A DNA stretch of 10,497 nucleotides from Euryarchaeota archaeon UBA556 (GTDB lineage: Archaea > Thermoplasmatota > Poseidoniia > Poseidoniales > Thalassarchaeaceae). The translations under genes were made by a program, and so were the position numbers. This document shows, in pieces, positions 1 through 5,523 of the stretch. Position 1 is the first letter of the stretch. Every line of letters begins with the position of its first letter. The DNA is taken from the NCBI GenBank assembly GCA_002494975.1, contig DADI01000020.1, forward strand, positions 1-10,497. The letters are read 5' to 3'. The notes below the pieces were generated by a model. That model did not search any database. It saw only the letters and a list, made by a program, of their open reading frames with translations, and had not been told where the DNA came from.

Positions 1-260
1 TATTAAAAAGTTTTCGAAGGGAGGAAATATTAAAAAACCCACACCGTGGGTGGTTTAAATAGAATTAAAAAGTTTATTAAAAAGTTTTTAAAAGAGCGGA
101 GGGTATCCTGAGTCCCAAATTTAATTAAAAATTCTAAATGTTTTTTAAGTTGCCAGCGGTTTTAAAGTTAAAATTTAATTTGCCAGCGGTTTTAAAAAAG
201 TTTTATAGCATCTCCTGCGACAGTAACCTCCCTGGTAGAATTAATTTTTAAAAAAGTTTT
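1..260. repeat. AT-rich repeat tract, non-coding
   Basis: No gene is visible. The stretch carries several copies of a TTAAAAAGTTTT-like word (2-14, 64-75, 76-89, near 192-204 and 248-260). It also has a 17-bp direct repeat TTGCCAGCGGTTTTAAA at 150-166 and 180-196, exactly 30 bp apart. A small hairpin ACCCAC-acc-GTGGGT lies at 37-51. Repeated AT-rich words beside a GC-rich iteron-like array (826-1046) are what a DNA unwinding element of an origin looks like, but that role is inferred. It could also be intergenic filler or a transcription terminator zone for genes left of the window. Confidence 0.5.
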
Positions 261-267
261 AAATAAG

Positions 268-309
268 CGGCTCCAGAATGTTTGGGGTTACTCTGGAGCA
301 CGGCTCCAG
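268..309 (+). promoter_or_regulatory. Competing hairpins, two CGGCTCCAG copies around one CTGGAGC
   Basis: CGGCTCCAG occurs at 268-276 and 301-309, and CTGGAGC at 293-299 lies between them. The middle segment can pair with either copy, giving two mutually exclusive hairpins: a wide loop with the first, a 3-base loop with the second. It sits just before the structured RNA region. A TATA-like TTTTAAATA at 257-265 would start transcription near 287 and put the second hairpin at the RNA 5' end. A second TATA-like AAATAAATAC lies at 314-323. It could be a protein binding dyad, a terminator or the 5' part of the RNA. Confidence 0.4.
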
Positions 310-336
310 CAGGAAATAAATACGAAAAAACAGTCC

Positions 337-708
337 GGGTTTCTTGGAGACAGACTCTTTACGACATTCCAGGAGTTGCCCAGAGGATTGATCCTCGTTA
401 CTGTAGTATTAGACGCAGCCCCATGCGCTCTAATACCTAAATTTTCGGTGTGCCAAAGGGGAGTGAATGAGAACTAAGTGGAGTATACATTTCTAACGAG
501 TCAATTTTGTTGGAAACGTAGTTGGAGACAAAATTTTCCGGTAGAAATTGTATACGAGTGTGTTCTTATTTACCAGGAGAAAAGTTTCGAGTAACCAGGC
601 GAAATGGAAACGGAAACGATCTTCGATCGGAGTTGGAGTGAGCCTCCGATCAATCCCAAGAAAACTCCTGTTCGGAGTAAAGAGGATGCAAGAAACCCTT
701 CGTTTTTT
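337..708 (+). ncRNA. Candidate large structured non-coding RNA (unrecognised family)
   Basis: The ends pair over long range through three perfect helices: GGGTTTCTTG 337-346 with CAAGAAACCC 689-698; CTCTTTAC 355-362 with GTAAAGAG 677-684; CAGGAGTT 370-377 with AACTCCTG 663-670. Inside are local hairpins at 383-396 (GAGGA/TCCTC) and 406-436 (12 bp, one unpaired base). A branched arm follows at 463-573: 463-474/562-573 with G-T wobbles, then 483-495/542-555 with one bulge, then 503-510/528-535. Another hairpin lies at 625-651 (GATCGGAG/CTCCGATC). A T6 run at 703-708 directly follows the closing helix, as in a termination site. No open frame runs through it. Motifs of RNase P RNA, SRP RNA, tRNA or rRNA were looked for and not found. 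The strand is set by the 3' T run and by upstream TATA-like words. The structure is seen in the sequence; expression is inferred. Confidence 0.62.
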
Positions 709-756
709 CGATATTCAATAGAGATTGATAGTAAAATCAGGCTCTTTTGAGTTTTT

Positions 757-1140
757 TTAATTGTGGTATTTCTAGGGTCTTGGAACCGAGTGAAATGACA
801 CTACACATCTGTTCTCAAAATAAATCGCCGCTATCCCAGTTGTTTTCGCCGCTATCCCAGTTGTTTTCGCCGCTACCGGCGATTTTACTGTATTCCAGTA
901 ATTAGTTTCCGTTTTTCGGAGTTTTTGGACATTATATTTCACATTTTCGAAGTAACAAATCGCCGCTACCGGCGATTGACAGCCGCTACCGGCGATTATA
1001 AAGTCACCAAATCGCCGCTACCGGCGATTTATCGCCGCCACCGGCACTTTTGAGGCCAAATACCACAATTACCTCTCTAAAATACCACAATTTGGTGCAA
1101 AGTCAAAAGGTCTTGGATACACCCTTAATTGTGGTATTTC
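757..1140. repeat. AATTGTGGTATTT repeats flanking the palindrome array
   Basis: AATTGTGGTATTT appears four times: direct at 759-772 and 1127-1140 (the shared word extends to TTAATTGTGGTATTTC), and inverted at 1058-1071 and 1080-1093. GGTCTTGGA at 776-784 and 1109-1117 accompanies the two direct copies, and GTTTTTGGACAYTAT recurs at 921-935 and 1155-1169. The copies bracket the GC-rich array at 826-1046. Nested direct and inverted copies suggest binding sites for an initiator or partition protein, which is inference. They do not resemble insertion-sequence ends, since no transposase gene lies between them. Confidence 0.6.
826..1046. repeat. Iteron-like array of palindromic CGCCGCTACCGGCG units; possible origin
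   Basis: Seven related units are visible. Two tandem 21-bp units start CGCCGCTATCCCAGTTG (826-846, 847-867), followed by CGCCGCTACCGGCGATT at 868-884. The perfect 20-bp palindrome AATCGCCGCTACCGGCGATT stands at 958-977 and 1010-1029. Partial units lie at 981-997 and 1031-1046. Each full palindrome has 8-bp arms around CTAC. A TCCG-ttttt-CGGA hairpin lies at 908-920. Such GC-rich repeated dyads in a gene-free region with AT-rich repeats nearby are typical of replication origins or centromere-like partition sites of archaeal elements. No initiator gene (Cdc6/Orc1 or Rep) is in the window, so the role stays inferred. Confidence 0.6.
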
Positions 1141-1191
1141 GGGAAAATCCCTTAGTTTTTGGACACTATCGAAGATAGAAAATAAATAAAC

Positions 1192-1200
1192 TATTAAGTA
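1192..1200 (+). promoter_or_regulatory. Leaderless promoter, TATTAAGTA box
   Basis: TATTAAGTAGGT starts at 1192, with the box centre 28 bases before the ATG at 1224. The same 12-base word stands at the same distance before the ATG at 3276. That spacing fits an archaeal TATA-like box with transcription starting at the start codon. It departs from the TATAAATA form used elsewhere in the window. Confidence 0.5.
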
Positions 1201-1223
1201 GGTGAAAAGTGTAAAATACTACT

Positions 1224-1376
1224 ATGACTACCTCTAATCGTGGTCCTGGAAGTCGCCCTTTGTCTGATGATGAAATATTAGAAATGATATTTTCTAAGTG
1301 GGGTGCTCAGATGAGTGCAATGCTTACTGCCATATTTATAACGTATATAGGATTTACATTCATATTTGGTTGGTAG
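1224..1376 (+). CDS. Small membrane protein, 50 residues, unknown function
   Basis: ATG at 1224 opens a 50-codon frame ending TAG. The N-terminal part is polar (MTTSNRGPGSRPLSDDEILE) and the C-terminal third, about residues 31-50, is one hydrophobic segment ending in FGW, so a single membrane helix is likely. Support for a real gene comes from the promoter-like TATTAAGTAGGT 28 bases upstream, shared with the gene at 3276, and from the fit between two larger features: it is the first gene after the repeat region and precedes the promoter of the 1427 gene. No ribosome binding site is seen, consistent with a leaderless transcript. The family is not recognised. Confidence 0.6.
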   Translation: MTTSNRGPGSRPLSDDEILEMIFSKWGAQMSAMLTAIFITYIGFTFIFGW

Positions 1377-1386
1377 AATATTATTC

Positions 1387-1403
1387 ACCGTAAGGTATAA
1401 ATA
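1387..1403 (+). promoter_or_regulatory. BRE/TATA promoter for the 1427 gene run
   Basis: ACCGTAAGG (BRE-like) is followed by TATAAATA at 1396-1403. The box centre is about 28 bases before ATG 1427, so the transcript is probably leaderless. The ACCGWARG + TATAAATACTTGAT pattern recurs at 4321-4337. Confidence 0.75.
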
Positions 1404-1426
1404 CTTGATATTCCTCATTGGTAATT

Positions 1427-1693
1427 ATGACTAACCGTAGTGGCCGCAATACAAAAATGTATGTCGAAGATAATCTAGAACTAACTGTTCACGCAATAGA
1501 TTGCGTTCCTTCCAAGAGAAGTAAGGCTTCTTGGACTAATGGTGTGGCTGCTTATAAGAAAAAGACACCTACAACCAGTTCAGATCAACTTTTGGGTTGG
1601 TTCTATCCACCACGCCTTCGCAATAAGAATCATCATGGAAGGTCATCTCCTAGAAAGATTGTAAATCGTGTTGCACATTTGGAGGAGGAGTGA
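1427..1693 (+). CDS. Small basic protein, 88 residues, unknown
   Basis: The ATG at 1427 is chosen over an upstream in-frame TTG at 1418 because the TATA box at 1396-1403 predicts transcription starting at about 1425-1427. The protein is rich in Lys, Arg and His (for example RLRNKNHHGRSSPRK near the C-terminus) and ends in the acidic tail LEEE, whose codons also form the GGAGGAGG ribosome binding site of the next gene. No known domain is recognised; a nucleic-acid-binding role is possible from charge only. It heads a run of closely spaced genes from 1427 to 3228 (88 residues, 65, 117, 216, 101). Confidence 0.75.
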   Translation: MTNRSGRNTKMYVEDNLELTVHAIDCVPSKRSKASWTNGVAAYKKKTPTTSSDQLLGWFYPPRLRNKNHHGRSSPRKIVNRVAHLEEE

Positions 1694-1695
1694 AT

Positions 1696-1893
1696 ATGTC
1701 TTCTTGTATAAATCATTGGGATAATGGAGAAATAGGTTCTGATTATATCAGAGTTAGACAGTATTCTACTCGTGGACAAAAAAATATATACAGAGTTAAA
1801 AATAAGTATGGAACTGCTACTTATGATTTATCTTCCTATTCTAATTCTCAAAGAAAGAGATTTGTAAAAAAGGCTTTGGCTAGTAATCTTTGA
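1696..1893 (+). CDS. Small basic protein, 65 residues, unknown
   Basis: The ATG at 1696 follows GGAGGAGG (1681-1688) and lies 2 bases after the stop of the upstream gene, so translation is probably coupled. An in-frame GTG at 1690 is less likely because it falls too close to that site. The product is Tyr-, Ser- and Lys/Arg-rich, with a short motif-like centre (QKNIYRVKNKYGTATYDL) that suggests beta-strands and a basic C-terminal helix (SQRKRFVKKALA). It could be a small DNA-binding or virion-type protein, but no family is recognised. Confidence 0.75.
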   Translation: MSSCINHWDNGEIGSDYIRVRQYSTRGQKNIYRVKNKYGTATYDLSSYSNSQRKRFVKKALASNL

Positions 1894-1904
1894 AGGTGAT
1901 TAAA

Positions 1905-2258
1905 ATGACTGAAAGTAAAATTGCTTATTATGAAGGTGAACTCAGACCTCAGATTCTTTATGAAGGTGATGATTCTGAATTGTTTACAATTATTGACGGA
2001 TATACCAATTGGCTAGATACTTCTTCAGGAATTACTCGAGTTAAATTGGATGCCGTAGAATCTATCATTATTGAAGATAGAATAGAGAAATATGATCCTT
2101 ATACCGTATCTATTCATACTACTTCTTCAGCCTACACAGTTCGCTTTGATTCCGCACGAGAAGCCGAAGCGTGGGGTCGTTGGTTTGCTGGCACAGTGGC
2201 TTCTCATCAGAATAATAAGTATTTGAGAACTATAGACAAACTTACACTCCATAACTGA
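1905..2258 (+). CDS. PH-like fold protein (tentative), carries repeat R1 at its C-terminus
   Basis: ATG 1905 is chosen because GGTGAT ends 4 bases before it; upstream in-frame TTG 1890 and GTG 1896 lack such a site. The 117-residue product alternates short beta-type stretches (TIIDGYTNWLD, VESIIIEDR, YTVSIHT, AYTVRFDS) and ends with a helix (AREAEAWGRWFAGTVA). That order resembles bacterial PH-like domains, but I cannot confirm it. The last residues, LRTIDKLTLHN, are encoded by a 34-bp sequence that recurs almost unchanged and in the same frame inside the unrelated gene at 5524-6090, so the tail may be an acquired segment. The next gene starts 9 bases after the stop, behind GAGGTGAG. Confidence 0.8.
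   Translation: MTESKIAYYEGELRPQILYEGDDSELFTIIDGYTNWLDTSSGITRVKLDAVESIIIEDRIEKYDPYTVSIHTTSSAYTVRFDSAREAEAWGRWFAGTVASHQNNKYLRTIDKLTLHN
2222..2255 (+). repeat. Dispersed repeat R1, copy 1
   Basis: A 34-bp segment encoding LRTIDKLTLHN, immediately before the stop codon of the 1905 gene. It matches 5772-5805 at 31 of 34 positions, in the same reading frame. Confidence 0.8.
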
Positions 2259-2267
2259 GGTGAGTTA

Positions 2268-2918
2268 ATGCCTAATCATTGTAATAATGCTCTACTTGTT
2301 GAAGGTCCAAAAGTGGAACTTAATAGATTTTTTAATTCTTGCATTAGAGAAGAATTGGGTGATGGATCTAAGAGAATACCTTCAGAGTTTTACATAGACT
2401 TTAATCGATTAGTTCCTCTAGCAGAAGATGCAACTAATTCTGACCGTTCTGATTTGTGGGACACTAAATGGAATTCTTATAATTGTAATCAATTATTTCT
2501 TCCTCGCCTTCATGATAATAGAGTTCTCTTTACATTTGATACTGCTTGGAGTCCTCCTTTAAGAGCATTTTTTAACGGATCCAGATTATATCCCAATTTA
2601 GTTTTTACTATGCTGTCTTTTGAACCATCTAATGCTTTCGCTAGTATTTATCAAATTAAAAATAATGAATTTATTTATAAAAATGTTGACAGTCCTGAAA
2701 TGGTAGACTTATGTAATAATGTTATGGGACTAGTCGATCCCAATGAGAGTATAGGGAGCACAAATGATCGTATAAAAGAAAAAGTAATGCCTCAACTAAA
2801 TAAAATGCCAATTGAAATAAAAAATATAATTTTACTTATGTTATTTGTTAATAAGGGAGGCACAGATAATTATGAATCAACAATACCTCCATTAACATCA
2901 ATTATGCTATTGGAGTGA
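2268..2918 (+). CDS. YubB/Api92-like (ferredoxin-like domain) protein
   Basis: The N-terminus MPNHCNNALLVEGPKVELNRFF and the later FDTAWSPPLRAFFNGSRLYP...FTMLSFEPSNAFAS match the hallmark of the YubB/Api92-type ferredoxin-like family: MPNWCxN start, TAWSPP motif, then a strand with a conserved acidic residue. This family is common on phages, plasmids and other mobile elements, and its molecular role is not established. The match covers about residues 1-140. The remaining roughly 75 residues are an extra C-terminal part without recognisable motif. ATG 2268 follows GAGGTGAG. Its presence is one of the better arguments that this is a mobile element. Confidence 0.8.
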   Translation: MPNHCNNALLVEGPKVELNRFFNSCIREELGDGSKRIPSEFYIDFNRLVPLAEDATNSDRSDLWDTKWNSYNCNQLFLPRLHDNRVLFTFDTAWSPPLRAFFNGSRLYPNLVFTMLSFEPSNAFASIYQIKNNEFIYKNVDSPEMVDLCNNVMGLVDPNESIGSTNDRIKEKVMPQLNKMPIEIKNIILLMLFVNKGGTDNYESTIPPLTSIMLLE

Positions 2919-2922
2919 TTCT

Positions 2923-3228
2923 ATGTTGGCCTTATTAATATCCCTCTTTTTAGGAATAATCTTAGCAGAAATCATAACTGGTAGACCCGAAGGGCCAACT
3001 TCTGCATTGACAAATTATCCGAACCAAAAGTTTCCTAGTTTATTCCTAGGACTAGGAGTCAGTAATATCGAACACATTTATCATGTTCACCATTGGATGT
3101 GGTCTTTGTTTATCTCTCTTATTATGTTCGGAGCAGGTCAATTAGAAATTACGGCCTTCTTCCTCGGAATTTGTTTTCAAGGATTGACTTATGAAGATAG
3201 ATTTCACATCAAGGTTGAATCTCATTAA
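2923..3228 (+). CDS. Small membrane protein with His-rich HxxHxHHW motif
   Basis: The product has 101 residues. Residues 1-18 are hydrophobic (LALLISLFLGIILAEII), a second segment runs about 59-74 and a third about 75-88, so two or three membrane helices are likely. Between the first two lies E50-H51-I-Y-H54-V-H56-H57-W58, with D92 and H95 after the last helix (LTYEDRFH). Clustered His next to membrane helices can hold a metal, as in membrane di-metal enzymes, but the spacing does not match a family I can name. GGAGTGAT precedes ATG 2923, which sits 4 bases after the stop of the YubB-like gene. It is the last gene of this run. Confidence 0.78.
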   Translation: MLALLISLFLGIILAEIITGRPEGPTSALTNYPNQKFPSLFLGLGVSNIEHIYHVHHWMWSLFISLIMFGAGQLEITAFFLGICFQGLTYEDRFHIKVESH

Positions 3229-3244
3229 TCATCTTGTTCAGAAG

Positions 3245-3253
3245 TATTAAGTA
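3245..3253 (+). promoter_or_regulatory. Leaderless promoter, TATTAAGTA box (second copy)
   Basis: TATTAAGTAGGT again, box centre 27 bases before ATG 3276, with no ribosome binding site in front of that ATG. Same word and spacing as at 1192-1200. Confidence 0.55.
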
Positions 3254-3275
3254 GGTAATTAGTGTTGTTCTAGAC

Positions 3276-4214
3276 ATGGAGATCCACCAAGGAGTATTTC
3301 AAGAGTATGAAAATACAGATCCTCATATGTTTGATTTACTGTTAAAAAGTCCTAGTTTGATGGATGCTTGGGTTTTAGAAGTCTCTGAAAGAATAGAGGT
3401 TACTCCGGAAGTAGTTAAAAAAACAGTAGAAGTCATCTCTGCTAGAGAAAATAAAGATATTGACAGTATTGTTCGTTTGGCTAAGACCAATTCAGAATCT
3501 TCTGAAGATTCTTCATCTACTGTTGATCCTCAATGGGAAATTGATTCTTGGGCTATTCAAGAGCAAGAACTAATTCGCCGCAACATTGCTATTGCCTATT
3601 TACGCCGCCGCCGATTAGAAAAAGAAAATATTACTTACGCTGCAGTAGCACAATGGATGCCTACTGACTTACAAATAGCGAGCGTATTTCCATTAATAGA
3701 AATGCCTACATTATTAAAAATAAATAAATCTAGTCCTTCTGGGCGTAACTTTGGTATGACTAAGAGAGAAAATATCAGACAAGGAGTTCTTATATCAGAA
3801 ATTAAAAAATCATTAATTCACTTCAATAGCAAGGGAGCCACTAAAACTCAAATATTAAGATATATTAATAAAGATACTTCTCGTTGGAGGACTTCATTTG
3901 AATCAGTGATCCAATCTATGATAGATAATCAATCAGTTTATAAAGTTAAAGTGGGTCGAAATGAATTGTATTACGGACCTCAATATCATGAAATAGTTAT
4001 AGAAAATGATATCCACCGTAAAATTTATGAACATTTGAGACATAATCCTTCTACTCAGACTTCTTTAGTAAAGTTATTAACTTATAATAATTCTAAAGGA
4101 CACCGCATAATAAAAGATGCATTAGGTATGCTTAGTAATGTAGGATTAATTATTAATAATGGTGTTTATTGGTCTATCCTAGATGAGTCCGAAGGATCCA
4201 CAGATATAATATAA
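3276..4214 (+). CDS. Winged-helix-type DNA-binding protein, 312 residues (tentative)
   Basis: Residues 1-70 are mostly helical. A Ser/Asp/Glu linker follows (71-85, NSESSEDSSSTVD), then a basic helical stretch (about 98-118) with RRR. Residues 170-235 look like a winged helix: helix (VLISEIKKSLIHF), GATKTQILRYIN helix-turn, RWRTSFESVIQSMIDNQSVYKV helix, and hairpin KVGRNELYYG. Residues 240-303 repeat the pattern more loosely and end with NVGLIINNGVYWSIL, a typical wing-then-strand ending. A tandem winged-helix regulator or replication/partition protein is plausible; no specific family is recognised. It starts its own leaderless transcript. A perfect 9+1+9 palindrome at 3494-3512 falls in the linker codons. 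Confidence 0.72.
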   Translation: MEIHQGVFQEYENTDPHMFDLLLKSPSLMDAWVLEVSERIEVTPEVVKKTVEVISARENKDIDSIVRLAKTNSESSEDSSSTVDPQWEIDSWAIQEQELIRRNIAIAYLRRRRLEKENITYAAVAQWMPTDLQIASVFPLIEMPTLLKINKSSPSGRNFGMTKRENIRQGVLISEIKKSLIHFNSKGATKTQILRYINKDTSRWRTSFESVIQSMIDNQSVYKVKVGRNELYYGPQYHEIVIENDIHRKIYEHLRHNPSTQTSLVKLLTYNNSKGHRIIKDALGMLSNVGLIINNGVYWSILDESEGSTDII

Positions 4215-4228
4215 TTGGAGATATTTTT

Positions 4229-4306
4229 ATGAGAATTATTCATTTTATTCTAATTGCTAGCACGTTTTCGGCTAGCATATTTTTAACTTATTGGAATAAT
4301 CTATAA
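4229..4306 (+). CDS. Tiny hydrophobic peptide, 25 residues
   Basis: ATG 4229 follows TTGGAGAT, a plausible ribosome binding site, 15 bases after the stop of the winged-helix gene. The frame encodes MRIIHFILIASTFSASIFLT followed by YWNNL and TAA, almost wholly hydrophobic after residue 4, so a single membrane helix or signal-like peptide. A GCTAGC...GCTAGC inverted repeat (4256-4261, 4271-4276) lies within the coding part. The frame could be chance, but the position, binding site and composition favour a real microprotein. No function can be assigned. Confidence 0.45.
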   Translation: MRIIHFILIASTFSASIFLTYWNNL

Positions 4307-4320
4307 AGACTAACTTACTA

Positions 4321-4337
4321 ACCGAAGACTATAAATA
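4321..4337 (+). promoter_or_regulatory. BRE/TATA promoter for the 4361 gene run
   Basis: ACCGAAGAC and TATAAATA (4330-4337) followed by CTTGATAA closely match the promoter at 1387-1403. The box centre is about 27 bases before ATG 4361. A GGTGAG at 4349-4354 also precedes that ATG, so either a leaderless or a short-leader transcript is possible. Confidence 0.75.
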
Positions 4338-4360
4338 CTTGATAATTAGGTGAGATAAAT

Positions 4361-4744
4361 ATGACAGAGATAATAGCCATCAAGTTTGCCGATGAAGAAC
4401 CATCTGGTTTGCACCAAGTAGAAAATATAAGACAATTTTTTAAGCAGAACAAATACACTTGGAATGAGGATACCGGCGTTTTACGAAATCAGTCTGAAGG
4501 TTGTATTTTCTCTTTTATGGGACCCTTTTCTCTTTTTAAGGAAGACGATGCTGAACTTCCAGAAATAGTTTTCCATTATATTCTTTCTCTTCAAAATGAT
4601 GATAAGACGATCGTGTCTATGATTTCAGAAGATGAGTCTGGTTGGACTCTTGAAGATACTGTAGCCGATTTCTACTTGAAGGACTTCCGCGCGTCTATGA
4701 TAAAAGAAATGACTGCAGACACTAATAAGGAAGTGAAGGCATGA
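4361..4744 (+). CDS. Acidic protein, 127 residues, unknown
   Basis: The first gene after the BRE/TATA promoter at 4321. The product is acidic (EDDAELPE, SEDESGWTLED) and has an alternating strand/helix look: TEIIAIKFA strand, VENIRQFFKQNKYTW helix, GCIFSFMGPFSLF, then IVFHYILSL and TIVSMISE strands, and a C-terminal helix. No family is recognised. The start is fixed by GGTGAG at 4349 and by the promoter distance. Its stop overlaps the start of the next gene (ATGA at 4741), so the two are co-translated. Confidence 0.78.
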   Translation: MTEIIAIKFADEEPSGLHQVENIRQFFKQNKYTWNEDTGVLRNQSEGCIFSFMGPFSLFKEDDAELPEIVFHYILSLQNDDKTIVSMISEDESGWTLEDTVADFYLKDFRASMIKEMTADTNKEVKA

Positions 4745-5133
4745 GTTCTGCATCCATTCAACATTGGCAGTGTCCTCAATGTGAATCATCGACTCATTAT
4801 CGTGGTCTATGCCGTGATTGCAGTAATACTTCTGAGAACGTTTACGTTCATCGTGTGCGTGTTAATGCTGACGGTTCATCTTATATTAAGGCTAATAATG
4901 AATTAAATCCTAACCTTAAAGGATTCGATGCAGAAAGTATGAGAAATCACTTTACTAATGCTCGCCGCAAACAAAAGAAAACTAATAAACAAATTAAGGC
5001 TATGCAAGAGGAACAAAAGTTAAACGCTGCTGACGTGGCTGCTGTTGCAGAAGTTAATGAGGTCGATGAATCCTCTGGAGAAATTATGTTTGGAGAATCC
5101 ATAGAGAATCCTGAAGTTAATGAGGAGATATAA
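4741..5133 (+). CDS. Zinc-ribbon protein with charged tail, 130 residues
   Basis: The N-terminal HWQCPQCESSTHYRGLCRDC gives C11-x2-C14-x9-C24-x2-C27, a compact zinc ribbon. A basic helix follows (about 70-92, RRKQKKTNKQIKAMQEEQK), then an acidic tail in which GAAGTTAATGAGG is used twice (EVNEVDE and EVNEEI). The YRGLC-x2-C form is common in small archaeal zinc-ribbon proteins, but no specific function is known to me. ATG overlaps the upstream stop (ATGA). The tail codons also provide the GAGGAGA ribosome binding site of the next gene. Confidence 0.8.
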   Translation: MSSASIQHWQCPQCESSTHYRGLCRDCSNTSENVYVHRVRVNADGSSYIKANNELNPNLKGFDAESMRNHFTNARRKQKKTNKQIKAMQEEQKLNAADVAAVAEVNEVDESSGEIMFGESIENPEVNEEI

Positions 5134-5135
5134 AT

Positions 5136-5522
5136 ATGGGATTCAAAAGACTAGTTAGATTTATGTCGGTTGCCTTTATAGGTGGTTTAGGATTGTTTAA
5201 TAGCACTAAACTAGAAATTAGACAGATAACAGATACTAATGCTGAATTGATTTTCCAGAATGGACAAATAATTTCTTCTGCTGTAATCTGTATAAGTTTG
5301 GCTGGACTATTGGCAGAAGTAGTTTTGATGAGAAATGGATCTAGATCTGACAAGGAAAAAATTGATTTGATTGTCCCCGATGATTATCTATCTGCTCAAG
5401 AGTTCTATGCTAAATATTCTGGAGACTCAAATAATTCACCAATCTTTGGTGATTCTATAAAAGAAAGTCTGGTAAATCCTCGATCATACTCAGAAAAATC
5501 TTCCGTTTCGGAGGAAGAATAA
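5136..5522 (+). CDS. Membrane protein with two helices, 128 residues; carries repeat R2
   Basis: A hydrophobic segment at about residues 9-21 (FMSVAFIGGLGLF) and a stronger one at 43-65 (GQIISSAVICISLAGLLAEVVLM) are separated by a short loop. The C-terminal half is hydrophilic, probably cytoplasmic, and ends in SSVSEEE. Residues YSGDSNNSP in this tail come from a 27-bp sequence that recurs in the exonuclease gene at 6439-6465. ATG 5136 lies 2 bases after the previous stop with GAGGAGA before it. The family is not recognised; two-helix proteins of this size occur as holin-like or anchoring proteins, but nothing specific supports that here. Confidence 0.75.
   Translation: MGFKRLVRFMSVAFIGGLGLFNSTKLEIRQITDTNAELIFQNGQIISSAVICISLAGLLAEVVLMRNGSRSDKEKIDLIVPDDYLSAQEFYAKYSGDSNNSPIFGDSIKESLVNPRSYSEKSSVSEEE
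5415..5441 (+). repeat. Dispersed repeat R2, copy 1
   Basis: A 27-bp segment encoding YSGDSNNSP. It matches 6439-6465 at 25 of 27 positions, in the same reading frame, although the two host genes are unrelated. Confidence 0.8.
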
Positions 5523-5523
5523 T

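Noticed and set aside
337..708. Structured region as RNase P RNA or SRP RNA
   Set aside because: Length and paired ends would fit, but the conserved RNase P blocks (GAGGAAAGUC-like and ACAGAA-like) and the SRP helix 8 motif are not present.
826..1046. GC-rich repeats as a CRISPR array
   Set aside because: Units are palindromic, unevenly spaced from 4 to about 70 bases, and partly fused. There are no regular spacers and no cas genes.
757..1140. Inverted AATTGTGGTATTT copies as insertion-sequence ends
   Set aside because: No transposase or remnant lies between them, no target duplication was seen, and the copies occur in mixed orientation.
3494..3512. Perfect 9+1+9 palindrome AGAATCTTCTGAAGATTCT
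   Set aside because: It lies in a Ser/Glu-rich linker of a coding region where the codons TCT, GAA and GAT produce such symmetry easily. No second copy was seen.
5117..5353. Open frame on the reverse strand
   Set aside because: It lies opposite the well-supported membrane protein gene at 5136, has no ribosome binding site or promoter, and all other genes are on the + strand.
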